Below, in pieces: positions 7,803 through 16,065 of a stretch of 49,167 nucleotides of DNA. The notes under the pieces were generated by a model. That model was not told the origin of the DNA. It did no database searches and worked only from the letters and a program-made list of their open reading frames with translations. Position 1 is the first letter of the stretch. Each line of letters begins with the position of its first letter. The position numbers and the translations under genes are program-made. Origin of the DNA: JAUYIV01 sp040882645 (GTDB lineage Bacteria; Actinomycetota; Acidimicrobiia; Spongiisociales; UBA11373); assembly GCA_040882645.1 (NCBI GenBank), contig JBBEAX010000001.1:1-49167 (forward strand). The letters run 5' to 3'.

Positions 7803-9362
7803 TCAGGTCCCGGTGCCGTGTACCACGAACGTGGCGATGATCGTGTCGGTGGCCTCAACATCGGCCTCGGTGACCAGGACGATCTCCACCAGCACCAGAA
7901 AGGCTCGGTCGGCTGGCTCGGCAGCGATGGCGAGGAACATCGACCCTTCTGGCCCGCAGTTCGAGTAGACGTCGTATCGCCCGGTATACAGCCCGTCGTC
8001 GTAGTCCTGGCGACCCTCGTAGTCGCAGAACGAGTCCCACCGCTTGTCGTCGAGGATCTGGTTCGGCGTGGTGCCGAGCATGTCGGTGGCCCCGATGAAG
8101 ACCCCCGGGGTGCCCCATTCGGCCCGCCATGCCGCCACACTGGGCGCCGATACCAGCCCGGGGCCGATGAGCTCACCGGAGTTCACCCAGCCGTCGGAAT
8201 CGAGATCGGTCCACTCGACCGGCACCGACACCTCGATCAGCCCGGAGTCATCGGTGATCGTCTGGTAGCCGGAGTATGCGAGTCCGCCGTCGTCGAGATC
8301 GTCCCCAATGTCGGGGATCACGACGGCCTCGAGCTCGCGCCCGTTCAGCTGGCCGCGCAGGATCTGATCGACCGCCGGCCGATACACCTCGATGGTGAGG
8401 ACGTCGGACGCCCGGTGGCTTCTGAGGATGTCGCAGTACTCGGCCATGGTTCCGTCGGTGGCGAGTTGGAAGTCCTCGATCGAGAGGATCAGGTCGCCGG
8501 CCCGCACCCCGGCCTGGTCGGCGGGCGCGCCCGACTTCACCGAATACACCCAGACGCCGTTGAACCCTCCGACACTCATCGCCTCACCGTTGACCCCGAT
8601 CGATTCGGTGTCGATTCCGGTGAGCAGCGTGTCGACGGTCGGTCGGGCGACGCCGAGGCCGATGGCGAACGATTGGCCGGCCTGGTTACCGGCGTAATTG
8701 ACAGCCAGCACCCGTCCGTCTGCGGTCACCACCGGACCGCCGGAGTTGCCTCCGAGGGTGTCGGCGCTGTGTTCGATGATGGAATCCACTGACGACCACG
8801 AGGTCTCGCCGTCGACCTGTTCCTTTGACACGATCCCGTCGAGCAGGGTGTACTCGGGATCCCCCAACGGGTACCCGGCGACGTACACCTCCAGCCCGGT
8901 CGTGATCGGCCCGTCGTACCAGGTGAGATACGGGAACCCCTCCCCTGCGATGTCGATCACCGCCAGGTCGGAGCACTCGGAGACTCCGACGACAACTGCG
9001 TTGCGCGGCTGGTCATCGCCCTGGACGTACACCTGCAACAGAGCCGCCCCGGTGACCACGTGGTTGTTGGTGACCGCCAGGCCGGTGGAGTCGATGATGA
9101 AGCCGGATCCTGCGCCCGGCTGATTCACCTGCACCCCCGCCGCCGGGTCCACGAAGGTTCCCTGGGCGACGATCTGGACCGTGGCGGCGCGTACGCCCTC
9201 CAGGTCGGTGACCGCCCCCGTCGGCGGGCTGGTGGTGGCGGTGGTCGTATCGGATGGGCCGGTGGTCGTATTGGCCCCCGTGGTGGTTGTGATGATGGCG
9301 TCGTCGTCGCCGCAAGCCCCCACCAGGAGGACGAATGCGATTGCCAGGGTCAAACGCTTCAT
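7803..9362 (-). CDS. Trypsin-like serine protease lipoprotein with PDZ and extra C-terminal domain
   Basis: A 519-residue HtrA/DegP-type protein. The lipobox VGAC puts the lipidated cysteine at residue 17, followed by a Thr-rich linker to about 48. The protease domain (55-240) shows the full triad: H101 in TNNHVV, D132 in SDLAVI and S207 in GGNSGGPV. A PDZ domain follows at about 255-340 (GVWVYSVKSGAPADQAGVRAGD). The final 150 residues are the domain shared with the lipoprotein at 6982-7719. The protein is predicted to act outside the membrane in envelope protein quality control or processing; its substrate is unknown. Compared with standard DegP-like proteins, the C-terminal domain is an addition. 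Fifteen-base hairpin downstream. Confidence 0.9.
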   Translation of the reverse strand: MKRLTLAIAFVLLVGACGDDDAIITTTTGANTTTGPSDTTTATTSPPTGAVTDLEGVRAATVQIVAQGTFVDPAAGVQVNQPGAGSGFIIDSTGLAVTNNHVVTGAALLQVYVQGDDQPRNAVVVGVSECSDLAVIDIAGEGFPYLTWYDGPITTGLEVYVAGYPLGDPEYTLLDGIVSKEQVDGETSWSSVDSIIEHSADTLGGNSGGPVVTADGRVLAVNYAGNQAGQSFAIGLGVARPTVDTLLTGIDTESIGVNGEAMSVGGFNGVWVYSVKSGAPADQAGVRAGDLILSIEDFQLATDGTMAEYCDILRSHRASDVLTIEVYRPAVDQILRGQLNGRELEAVVIPDIGDDLDDGGLAYSGYQTITDDSGLIEVSVPVEWTDLDSDGWVNSGELIGPGLVSAPSVAAWRAEWGTPGVFIGATDMLGTTPNQILDDKRWDSFCDYEGRQDYDDGLYTGRYDVYSNCGPEGSMFLAIAAEPADRAFLVLVEIVLVTEADVEATDTIIATFVVHGTGT

Positions 9363-9509
9363 GGTCCGCTCCTTCTGCCGCCGGGCCTTTCGGGCGGCGC
9401 CCGGGGCGCGGCGGTCTCCGAGACGGTCCTCCTGGCGAGTCCGCCACGCCAGGGCCGAACGTCCCCGGATCGGTCATCTAACCTGCTGGCGTCGACCTGA
9501 GGGGGTCCA

Positions 9510-10916
9510 ATGCGGCCGATTACCGTGTCAATGCTCCTGGTGCTCGTCGGAGGCGCCTGTGGAGGGGGTACTGCCGACACCTCGACGACCACCGGGTCGA
9601 CGGCGTCCTCGGGCACGACGGTGGTGGCGAGCACGACCACCACCGCCCCCGAAGGATTCACCGTCACCAGCGAGGACGGCGACCTCACCATCGAGGTGCC
9701 GTTCGAGGCGATGGCTACCGACCCGGGGATCACCATCGGGGTGCTCGCCCCCGAGGAGTATCCGCCTGAACTGGCGGGGGCGGCACAGAACCCGGGCACG
9801 GTGATCTACTCGATGCAACCGGACGGGTTGGTGTTCGACGCCCCGGTCCGGGTAACGCGCCGGATTCCGGTGGCCAACTTCCCCGGGCTGCCGGAGGGTG
9901 CGATCCCGATCGTCACCCTGGTGACGACCACGGCTGACGGATCCGGATTCGAGTACCTCGGAGATCTCGAGGTGCTGCTCGACGGGGACGACCTCTTCGT
10001 ATCCGGCGAGACGACCCATTTCACGCCGCTGGTGGCGGTCTCGGAACAGACCCACTTGACGCTCGAGGTGGGTAGCAGCCACCTCGGCTTCGCCACGGAG
10101 GCCCTCACCAGGCTCCCTGTGCGCGCGCGGTTCTCTGCAACCGATGCTCTGCTCCTCTCGCCTCCCCAGGTCACAGGAGCCGGGTCCACCGATGACGACG
10201 CCGCGATCGGCTTCGAGGAGGGGTCGGGCACGCTTACGGTCGATTGCTTGGCCCTCGGCCAGTACCGCCCGCGCATGGGCTTCCTTTTCACGTTCAGGCT
10301 CACCGACGCGGCCGAGGGCGAGGCGACGCTCAGTTCGAGCCGGATTCTCGTCCCGGGTGTAGACCAGGTCCAAGTGCTGGCGCAGCGAGTCACCCCGCTG
10401 TCGTGCGTCGATCCGAGCACCTCCTTGGCGGGGGTCGGCATCGACCTGCGGGCGCAGACCGACCACCGGAACGGCGTCTCGGACGGCTTGATCGGCTTGG
10501 GGCCAATGCCCCGGCTGGACGGAACCTGGGCAGGCCTCATCCTCGACTTGAACGGCAACGGAATGGTCGATTTATCGGACCGGATGTACCCGGTGTACGA
10601 GGTCGTCGAGATGCAACAGCGATGGGGTTATCTCGCCCCGCTCTACGAGTACGGCCGGTATTTCATCTATGTGGTCGACGGCAACCAGTACGACTGGACG
10701 CCGGGCGATGACTACGGGCCTGCACCGGTGCTGGACCATCTGCCGGTCCTTCAGTCGCTGTTTCGGGGCCCGGGGCGCTTCGAGGCATCGATCGCCCTGG
10801 TTGGGGTCGATGGCGCCCCGTTCGTCTACGAGGTCGGCCCGGAAGAGGACACCCAGACCGAACCGGACGCCGAGTTGCTCCTGTTCGTCGTCCCGCTCAT
10901 CGTCAGCTCTGAGTAG
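9510..10916 (+). CDS. Secreted lipoprotein of unknown function
   Basis: A 468-residue lipoprotein with lipobox VGGAC (cysteine at 17) and a Thr/Ser-rich linker to about 48. After this come beta-rich segments: 49-175 reads GFTVTSEDGDLTIEVPFEAM and ends in THFTPLVAV, reminiscent of ZU5-like or GAIN-adjacent sandwich domains that carry a 'dome-like' P...F.....T motif. The region 180-300 is another beta-rich domain, and about 335-440 contains LILDLNGNGMVDLSD, an EF-hand-like or dockerin-like Asp-rich loop. I do not recognise the full architecture. It is divergent from the protease gene across 147 bases. The ATG has a GAGGGGG ribosome site. Confidence 0.65.
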   Translation: MRPITVSMLLVLVGGACGGGTADTSTTTGSTASSGTTVVASTTTTAPEGFTVTSEDGDLTIEVPFEAMATDPGITIGVLAPEEYPPELAGAAQNPGTVIYSMQPDGLVFDAPVRVTRRIPVANFPGLPEGAIPIVTLVTTTADGSGFEYLGDLEVLLDGDDLFVSGETTHFTPLVAVSEQTHLTLEVGSSHLGFATEALTRLPVRARFSATDALLLSPPQVTGAGSTDDDAAIGFEEGSGTLTVDCLALGQYRPRMGFLFTFRLTDAAEGEATLSSSRILVPGVDQVQVLAQRVTPLSCVDPSTSLAGVGIDLRAQTDHRNGVSDGLIGLGPMPRLDGTWAGLILDLNGNGMVDLSDRMYPVYEVVEMQQRWGYLAPLYEYGRYFIYVVDGNQYDWTPGDDYGPAPVLDHLPVLQSLFRGPGRFEASIALVGVDGAPFVYEVGPEEDTQTEPDAELLLFVVPLIVSSE

Positions 10917-10935
10917 GAGCGGCTGCCCGCTACCC

Positions 10936-11104
10936 GCGTTTCTCCCCCCGGAGGGGGGAGTACCCCGAAGGGGGGAGGGGGGCGCTCAGATCGATCGCAC
11001 AACCAGGAGACTGGTCTCGCTCCTAGTGACGCGTCTGGTCTGAGTGCCCCCTCCGTCTGCCTTCGCTGCGCTCGGCATCCACCTCCCCCTCCGGGGGAGG
11101 AGAA
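10936..11104. repeat. GC-rich intergenic hairpin repeat, copy 1
   Basis: Two linked palindromes: CTCCCCCCGGAGGGGGGAG at 10942-10960 and, after the word CCCCTCCGTC at 11048, CTCCCCCTCCGGGGGAG near 11083-11099, ending GGAGAACG. The same order and words recur at 34636-34793 and partly at 36292-36346. It lies in the 246-base gap between a lipoprotein gene and the RTX/L,D-transpeptidase gene. Confidence 0.75.
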
Positions 11105-11131
11105 CGGCTGTCGACTGCCCCCCTGTTTCCC

Positions 11132-11148
11132 GTAGGCTCCTTGCCTAC
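11132..11148 (+). promoter_or_regulatory. Inverted repeat in the 5' region of the RTX/L,D-transpeptidase gene
   Basis: GTAGGC (11132-11137) and GCCTAC (11143-11148) flank TCCTT directly before the GAGGAGGG ribosome site. TAGGCT could also be the -10 box. It may be an operator or a small mRNA hairpin controlling translation; no regulator is identified. Confidence 0.3.
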
Positions 11149-11162
11149 CGAGGAGGGATGCA

Positions 11163-12143
11163 ATGCGAATCGGGCTGCCGGTGCGGAGGGCCTTGACCCT
11201 CGTCGCGTTGATCGGTGCGGTGCTTTCCCCGCTGAACGCCAGTGCTGCCTCCGGTTCCGAGTGCATGGGCCTGACGGCCACCATCGTCGGGACCGGTGCG
11301 GACGACGTGATCGCTGGAACCCCGGGCGACGACGTCATCGTCGGCAACGGCGGCGACGACCTGATCCGTGGCGGCGGAGGCGATGACGTCATCTGCGCCG
11401 GGGCAGGCGACGATGAGATTTTCGGCGGCGCCGGCGACGACCGGATCGCCGGCGGCCGGGGTCACGACACGGTCCTCGGCGGGACCGGGGTCGACGACTG
11501 TCGGGCCGAGGACACCACCAGCTGCGAAGTCGCCGGCCTCGCCCCCGGGGCCACGGGGCCGGCGGTTCGCGCGCTGCAATCGCTCCTCAAGGAGAAGGCC
11601 CTGTACCTCGGCTCCGTCGATGGCACCTACGGGAAGAGCACCGGGTCGGCGGTCGTGGCGTTCCACAAGATCTCGGAGCGCGACCGCACCGATCGGTTCC
11701 TGCGGAGTGACTGGAGGCGCCTGCTCGCCTTCGACCCGGAGCCGCCCATCGAGCGCAACGGCGAGCCCGATCGCATCGAGATCGACATCACCCATCAGGT
11801 CCTCTACCTAATCGAAGGAAATGAGGTGGCGGCGATCGTCCCCGTCTCGTCCGGCGGCGGATATCGCTACTACAGCAAGCATCAACAGATGTGGAGGAAC
11901 GCCGACACGCCGCGGGGCGACTTCAAACTCCGCTGGAACCAGACGGGTTGGAACACGGACAACACCACCGGGTGGAGCGTCTACAACTACTGGTCGTTCA
12001 GCACCTACTACGGAGTCCACGGGTACCTCTCGGTGCCCACCGAACCCGCCTCCCACGGATGCGTGCGCATCAACATGTGGGACTCCGAGCGGCTCATGTC
12101 GCGGTTCGAGTTGGGGATGCCCGTCCACATCTGGGACGCCTGA
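11163..12143 (+). CDS. L,D-transpeptidase (YkuD) with N-terminal RTX calcium-binding repeats
   Basis: A 326-residue exported protein. Signal peptide to about residue 28; five or so RTX nonapeptides at 42-115 (GTGADDVIAG, GNGGDDLIRG, GAGDDEIFGG); a PG_binding_1 domain at about 125-190 (GPAVRALQSLL, SVDGTYGKSTGSAVVAFH); and a YkuD catalytic domain from about 200, with H286 in VHGYLS and catalytic C300 in SHGCVRI. It would form 3-3 cross-links in peptidoglycan or attach proteins to it. RTX repeats fold on calcium outside the cell; their fusion to a transpeptidase is uncommon. A second L,D-transpeptidase at 23146-23961 shares the linker and catalytic domains but has no RTX. GAGGAGGG precedes the ATG. 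Confidence 0.9.
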   Translation: MRIGLPVRRALTLVALIGAVLSPLNASAASGSECMGLTATIVGTGADDVIAGTPGDDVIVGNGGDDLIRGGGGDDVICAGAGDDEIFGGAGDDRIAGGRGHDTVLGGTGVDDCRAEDTTSCEVAGLAPGATGPAVRALQSLLKEKALYLGSVDGTYGKSTGSAVVAFHKISERDRTDRFLRSDWRRLLAFDPEPPIERNGEPDRIEIDITHQVLYLIEGNEVAAIVPVSSGGGYRYYSKHQQMWRNADTPRGDFKLRWNQTGWNTDNTTGWSVYNYWSFSTYYGVHGYLSVPTEPASHGCVRINMWDSERLMSRFELGMPVHIWDA

Positions 12144-12179
12144 GGGAACAGCCTGGACTCGGGCAGGGTTGGGGTGAGC

Positions 12180-12623
12180 ATGAAGTTGCACGAAGTAGAG
12201 ACCCGCGCCGTCGACAGCCTAAGCCCGTACGCCCAGAAGCATGTCGCCCAGTACCTCGAGTCGGGCGGCAAGGCCGTGGAACACGGGATGGCCGATCAGT
12301 TGATCTTGCTGTACGTGAAGGGTCGTAAGTCGGGTGACATCCGGCGGGTTCCGCTGGTTCATTTCCCCGACGGGGACGATCTGCTGATCGTCGCCTCCAA
12401 GGGTGGAGCCCCGGACGATCCGTCCTGGTATCGCAACCTGGTCGCCGATCCTCAGGTGTGGGTCCGCTTCATGGACGACTTCTTCGAAGCTCGTGCATCG
12501 GTACTGAGCGACGAAGAGCGAACCCCGGCGTGGGCACGGATCACGGCCCAAGCCCCCGGCTTCGGCGAGTATCAGGCGAAGGTGTCGCGCACGATCCCCG
12601 TGGTGAGGCTCACCCCGGTCTGA
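12180..12623 (+). CDS. Deazaflavin (F420)-dependent nitroreductase family protein, Ddn-like
   Basis: A 147-residue split-beta-barrel protein. Landmarks are LILLYVKGRKSGDIRRVPL (about 43-61), LLIVASKGGAPDDPSWYRNL (about 70-89) and the C-terminal FGEYQAKVSRTIPVVRLTPV, all typical of the Ddn/F420-dependent quinone or nitro reductase family. These enzymes use reduced F420 to reduce quinones or other acceptors; the acceptor here is unknown. An in-frame GTG at 12174 is an alternative start. The stop lies one base from the stop of the convergent dipeptidase. With the LLM protein at 26310 it suggests F420 is made by this organism. Confidence 0.85.
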   Translation: MKLHEVETRAVDSLSPYAQKHVAQYLESGGKAVEHGMADQLILLYVKGRKSGDIRRVPLVHFPDGDDLLIVASKGGAPDDPSWYRNLVADPQVWVRFMDDFFEARASVLSDEERTPAWARITAQAPGFGEYQAKVSRTIPVVRLTPV

Positions 12624-12624
12624 C

Positions 12625-13740
12625 TCAGCCCGCCACCGTCTCGGCCTCGCCGAGGGCGCGCAAGGCGTTCTCGCCGAGAACCTTGCGGATGTCGGGCTCG
12701 GCCCATCCCCTGACCAGCAGCTCGTCGGTGATGGCCGGGTAGCACGAGACGTCTTCTAGCCCCACCGGGGTCACCTCGACCCCATCGAAGTCGCCGCCGA
12801 TCCCGACGTGGTCGACACCCCCGATGCGGGCCACATGCTCGATGTGATCGACGACGTCGCTGACGGTGCCACGGTTCACGACCCCGCCGAACCGTTCGCG
12901 CGCCGCGGCGGCGTAACTCGCCTCGTCTTCCGGCGCGAACTGAGCGCGCAGTCGGCGCCGTTCCTCGAACATCTCCAACGCCTGGCGGGCGGTCTCGGGA
13001 ACGAGGAACGCGGGCACGAAGGTGACCATCACCACTCCACCGCCGGCGGCCACCATTTCGATCACCTCGTCGGTGACGTTGCGGGGGTGAGGGGCGAGGG
13101 CGAATGCCGACGAGTGCGAGGCGATCACCGGCGCCCGGCTCGATTCGATCGCCTGGCGCATCGTTGTCTCGGCCACGTGCGAGATGTCGACCAACATTCC
13201 CAAGCGGTTCATCTCGCCCACCACCGCCACGCCGAATTCGGTGAGGCCCCCGTGGCGAGCGGTATCCGTGGCGGAGTCGGCCCATTCGTTGTTGTCGGCG
13301 TGGGTGAGCGTCATGTAACGCACCCCGCGGGCATGGAGCACGGCGAGGGCGTCTAGGGAGGCCTCGATGCTGTGTCCTCCTTCGGCGCCGATGAGGCCGG
13401 CGATCCTTCCCTGGTCGCGGATCGATCGCGCCTCTTCGGCCGAGGTCGCCAGCGCCGTCAGAGCCGGCGCCAACCCGGTCATCTCCTCGACGAGATCGAT
13501 CTGTCGGTGGGTGGCTGCATTGGGGGAATCCGACCACGCGGGGACATACACCGACCAGAACTGCACACCGACCCCGCCCGCGAGCAAGCGAGGAAAGCCG
13601 GTGTGATAGCCCGCGAGATGTTGCCGCGGGTCGGCGGTGGCGACGGATCCGCCCGCTCGCACCCGGATCTCCCACGGGAGGTCGTTGTGTCCGTCGACGA
13701 CCGGAAGGCTGGCGTGGATCGATCGGGCGCGGTCGCTCAT
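12625..13740 (-). CDS. Membrane dipeptidase (renal dipeptidase, family M19)
   Basis: A 371-residue zinc peptidase of the amidohydrolase fold. Near the N-terminus VVDGHNDLPW gives the metal pair H18/D20. GLIGAEGGHSIE carries the bridging glutamate, and DISHVAETTM and IASHSSAFAL carry the later histidines; HVGIGGDFDGVE supplies the C-terminal aspartate. M19 enzymes hydrolyse dipeptides, including some D-amino-acid ones. No signal peptide is seen, so it is probably cytosolic. AGAATA (TATTCT on the coding strand) lies six bases upstream of the ATG, which fits a leaderless mRNA with its -10 box there. The gene converges on the Ddn-like gene. Confidence 0.9.
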   Translation of the reverse strand: MSDRARSIHASLPVVDGHNDLPWEIRVRAGGSVATADPRQHLAGYHTGFPRLLAGGVGVQFWSVYVPAWSDSPNAATHRQIDLVEEMTGLAPALTALATSAEEARSIRDQGRIAGLIGAEGGHSIEASLDALAVLHARGVRYMTLTHADNNEWADSATDTARHGGLTEFGVAVVGEMNRLGMLVDISHVAETTMRQAIESSRAPVIASHSSAFALAPHPRNVTDEVIEMVAAGGGVVMVTFVPAFLVPETARQALEMFEERRRLRAQFAPEDEASYAAAARERFGGVVNRGTVSDVVDHIEHVARIGGVDHVGIGGDFDGVEVTPVGLEDVSCYPAITDELLVRGWAEPDIRKVLGENALRALGEAETVAG

Positions 13741-13762
13741 CGGCGGAGAATACGGATTCCGG

Positions 13763-15025
13763 TCAGGCGGGCGCTGGCTCGGGCTCGTCCTCGCCGATGG
13801 TGTCGCTCGACGCGTTTTGCTTACGGGCCAGCAGCAGGAACGGCACCGCCATCAGCTGCACCGCCGCCCCCACCACATACGAGGTGCCGTAGCTCCAGAC
13901 GTCGGCGACCCGCCCCAGAGTCGGCTGAATCGCGGTCCCACCGGCCGAGCCCATCAGCGCATCCATCGAGATGACCGTGGCGCGCTGCGCCGAGGGGATG
14001 ATCCCGTTGAGGTAGGCCTGGCGGATGGGCAGCGAGGCTGAGAACGAGATCGCCCAGACCACCAGCAGTGCGATCGCCAGCCAGAAGTTGCGGGTGAGCC
14101 CGATGAAGGCGAGGGCGACCGCACCGAGGATCGCTGCGATGAGGAGGGCGTAGGTGCGCCGGCGAAACATCCGCCGGATCGCAGGAACCAGGAGGCCGCC
14201 GACGATCTGGGCGCCGGCGACGATGGACGCCGCCAGCCCGGCGATCCCGAAGGCAGTTTCATCTCCCCACACATCGAGCAGGTGAGGCTGCATCGCGTAG
14301 AAGGCGTAGTAGCTCACCCCGAGGGTGAACGGGGCGGACAGCATCATCCACCGCACGGGTGGGCGGCGAAAGCCGACATCGATCGAGGCGCGGAGCACCC
14401 GACGTACCTCCTTCATGGGACCCGTGCCCCGTTTCGGTTCGAAGCCGATGTCCTTCATCGCGACGAACGCCACCACCAGGGTGAGCGCCAACAGGACCAC
14501 CCGGATAACATACGGCACGCCCAGGTTGGTCGCCTGAGCGATGAACCCGCCCGCGACCGACCCGGTGAGCATGGCGATGCCCATCACCGTCTGCCCCCGT
14601 CCGAACACGGTGTCGAGCGCCCCGGTGTAGCCGGTGGCGTCGAGCGCGTCGACCAGCCACGCTTCGACGGCCCCAGAGAAGAAGGTGAAGCCGAGCCCGA
14701 TCAGGGCTGAGGCGAGGGCCCATCCCCAGAACGGCGCTTCGATCTGCCACATGAGCAGGTAGACCAGGGTCGCAGCGAGCAGGGTGAAGGCGCCGAGCAG
14801 GTACGAGATGCGGCGGCCGGCGGTATCGGCGACCACCCCGGTGGGTACTTCGAAGAGCACCATCCCCAGGCTGAAGAACGCGTTGGCCGCAAAGGCCTCG
14901 GTGTTACTCAGTCCGGCGTCGAGCAGGAAGAGGGTGTTGATCCCCCAGATGAACGATGCCGCCAGCGTCGACAGCAACAGGAGCAGCAGATAGGTCCGCT
15001 GAACCGCTCGGGAGGCATCGTTCAT
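13763..15025 (-). CDS. MFS transporter
   Basis: About 420 residues with twelve predicted membrane helices. The N-terminus is MNDASRAVQRTYLLLLLLSTL, then NTLFLLDAGLSNTEAF and, between helices two and three, GVVADTAGRRISYLLG, the MFS motif A loop. It resembles drug- or metabolite-efflux members of the family; substrate unknown. A longer frame reaches upstream into the UbiA gene on another frame and was rejected; the ATG at 15025 sits at the head of the first helix. The gap to the upstream UbiA gene is 41 bases, so they may be cotranscribed. Its stop is 22 bases from the start of the dipeptidase gene. Confidence 0.85.
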   Translation of the reverse strand: MNDASRAVQRTYLLLLLLSTLAASFIWGINTLFLLDAGLSNTEAFAANAFFSLGMVLFEVPTGVVADTAGRRISYLLGAFTLLAATLVYLLMWQIEAPFWGWALASALIGLGFTFFSGAVEAWLVDALDATGYTGALDTVFGRGQTVMGIAMLTGSVAGGFIAQATNLGVPYVIRVVLLALTLVVAFVAMKDIGFEPKRGTGPMKEVRRVLRASIDVGFRRPPVRWMMLSAPFTLGVSYYAFYAMQPHLLDVWGDETAFGIAGLAASIVAGAQIVGGLLVPAIRRMFRRRTYALLIAAILGAVALAFIGLTRNFWLAIALLVVWAISFSASLPIRQAYLNGIIPSAQRATVISMDALMGSAGGTAIQPTLGRVADVWSYGTSYVVGAAVQLMAVPFLLLARKQNASSDTIGEDEPEPAPA

Positions 15026-15066
15026 GGCGGGCACCCTAGGCGGCTCCGACCCGGGATCCCGTCCGA

Positions 15067-15927
15067 TCAGGCGAGTGCGACCAGCAGACCCAGGGCTGCG
15101 ACGACCAGCGTGGCGACGGCGCCCAGAGTCAGCGCCCCCCACCGTGCTCGCCGCATCGCCCACATCGCCACCGCGGCGGGCGTGGCCGCCGCGAAAGCGG
15201 CGAGGGCGAGGTCGGGGAGGTGCCCGGTCACGATTCCGACGGCGAGCACCCCTCCGCCGAGGCCGAAGAGGACGCCTACCAGGGCCTCGGTGCGCTGGCG
15301 GCCGAGCCGGACCGCGGCGACCCGCTTGCTGGCCTCCCGGTCGGTGTCCAGGTCGGGCAACTCGAAGCAGAGCATCATCGCCAGGTGGATCGGCAGCAGA
15401 GCCACGATCGCCCAGCGCAGGGGCTCGGCGACGGAGCCGCCGTTGGCTAGGGCGCCCACGATCGGCACTCCCATGGCCACCACCAGGGTGGTGACGATCT
15501 CGCCGATGCCCGTTGCCAGCAGTCGAATCGGTTCCACCGAGTAGAGCCATGCGACCAACAGGGCGGCGACGCCGATCGAGGCCGCCTGAGGGTTTCGGGC
15601 GTACATCAACCCGATGAACCCGACTGCGACTGCGGAGGTGAAGAGGGCAGCTACTAGCGCTGTCCGCGGCGAGACGGAACCGTCGGCGATCGCGCCGCTG
15701 CCGCCGGAGAACCAGGTGCGATTCCTCACGAGCGCGTCGGCTCGAGCGTCGGCCGACTCGTTGACCAGGTGGGCAGTCAGTTGGGTGGCAGTCACCATCG
15801 CCTGGCCGATCGCATAGCCGCCGGCATCCAGAGACCCCGTGGAGAAGGCGCCGAGGGCGAAGAGCAGGAGACCGCCCAGCAGAAAGTGGGGTCGGGCCAG
15901 GCGGACAATGGCGACCACCTGTGTCAC
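15067..15927 (-). CDS. UbiA-family prenyltransferase (MenA-like)
   Basis: A 286-residue protein with about eight or nine membrane helices. The first Asp-rich motif is VNESADARADAL (residues 55-66), followed by WFSGGSGAIADGSVSP, the GGSG stretch seen in MenA-type 1,4-dihydroxy-2-naphthoate prenyltransferases. The second motif is ELPDLDTDREASKR at about 194. The usual first residue pair Asn-Asp is Asn-Glu here (N56-E57), while D60 and D64 are kept. Such enzymes attach an isoprenoid chain to an aromatic ring, for example in menaquinone synthesis; assignment to MenA itself is likely but not certain. A GATACGC repeat lies directly upstream. Confidence 0.8.
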   Translation of the reverse strand: MTQVVAIVRLARPHFLLGGLLLFALGAFSTGSLDAGGYAIGQAMVTATQLTAHLVNESADARADALVRNRTWFSGGSGAIADGSVSPRTALVAALFTSAVAVGFIGLMYARNPQAASIGVAALLVAWLYSVEPIRLLATGIGEIVTTLVVAMGVPIVGALANGGSVAEPLRWAIVALLPIHLAMMLCFELPDLDTDREASKRVAAVRLGRQRTEALVGVLFGLGGGVLAVGIVTGHLPDLALAAFAAATPAAVAMWAMRRARWGALTLGAVATLVVAALGLLVALA

Positions 15928-15946
15928 GGGCGGGGCACCGTGAGTA

Positions 15947-15979
15947 TGCGATACGCGATACGCGATACGCGATACGACG
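15947..15979. repeat. Iterated GATACGC word repeat, copy 1
   Basis: The 8-base word GATACGCG (with one-base slips) is repeated four times just upstream of the UbiA gene start. The reverse-complement form of the same word (TATCGCG, CGTATCG) is iterated at 20284-20339, upstream of the EamA-type transporter gene. The rest of the 138-base gap holds nothing else I recognise. Confidence 0.75.
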
Positions 15980-16065
15980 GAATGGTCTCAGACGGACGAA
16001 CCCGGCGGCGGCGACCTTGCGGGGGAGGAGCGGTCCAGAACCAGTGGACAGCGATCATCGCGCGA

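Noticed and set aside
12808..13356. Long plus-strand reading frame opposite the M19 dipeptidase
   Set aside because: It is the antisense shadow of a clear peptidase gene, with no domain and high Arg/His content typical of a GC-rich wrong frame.
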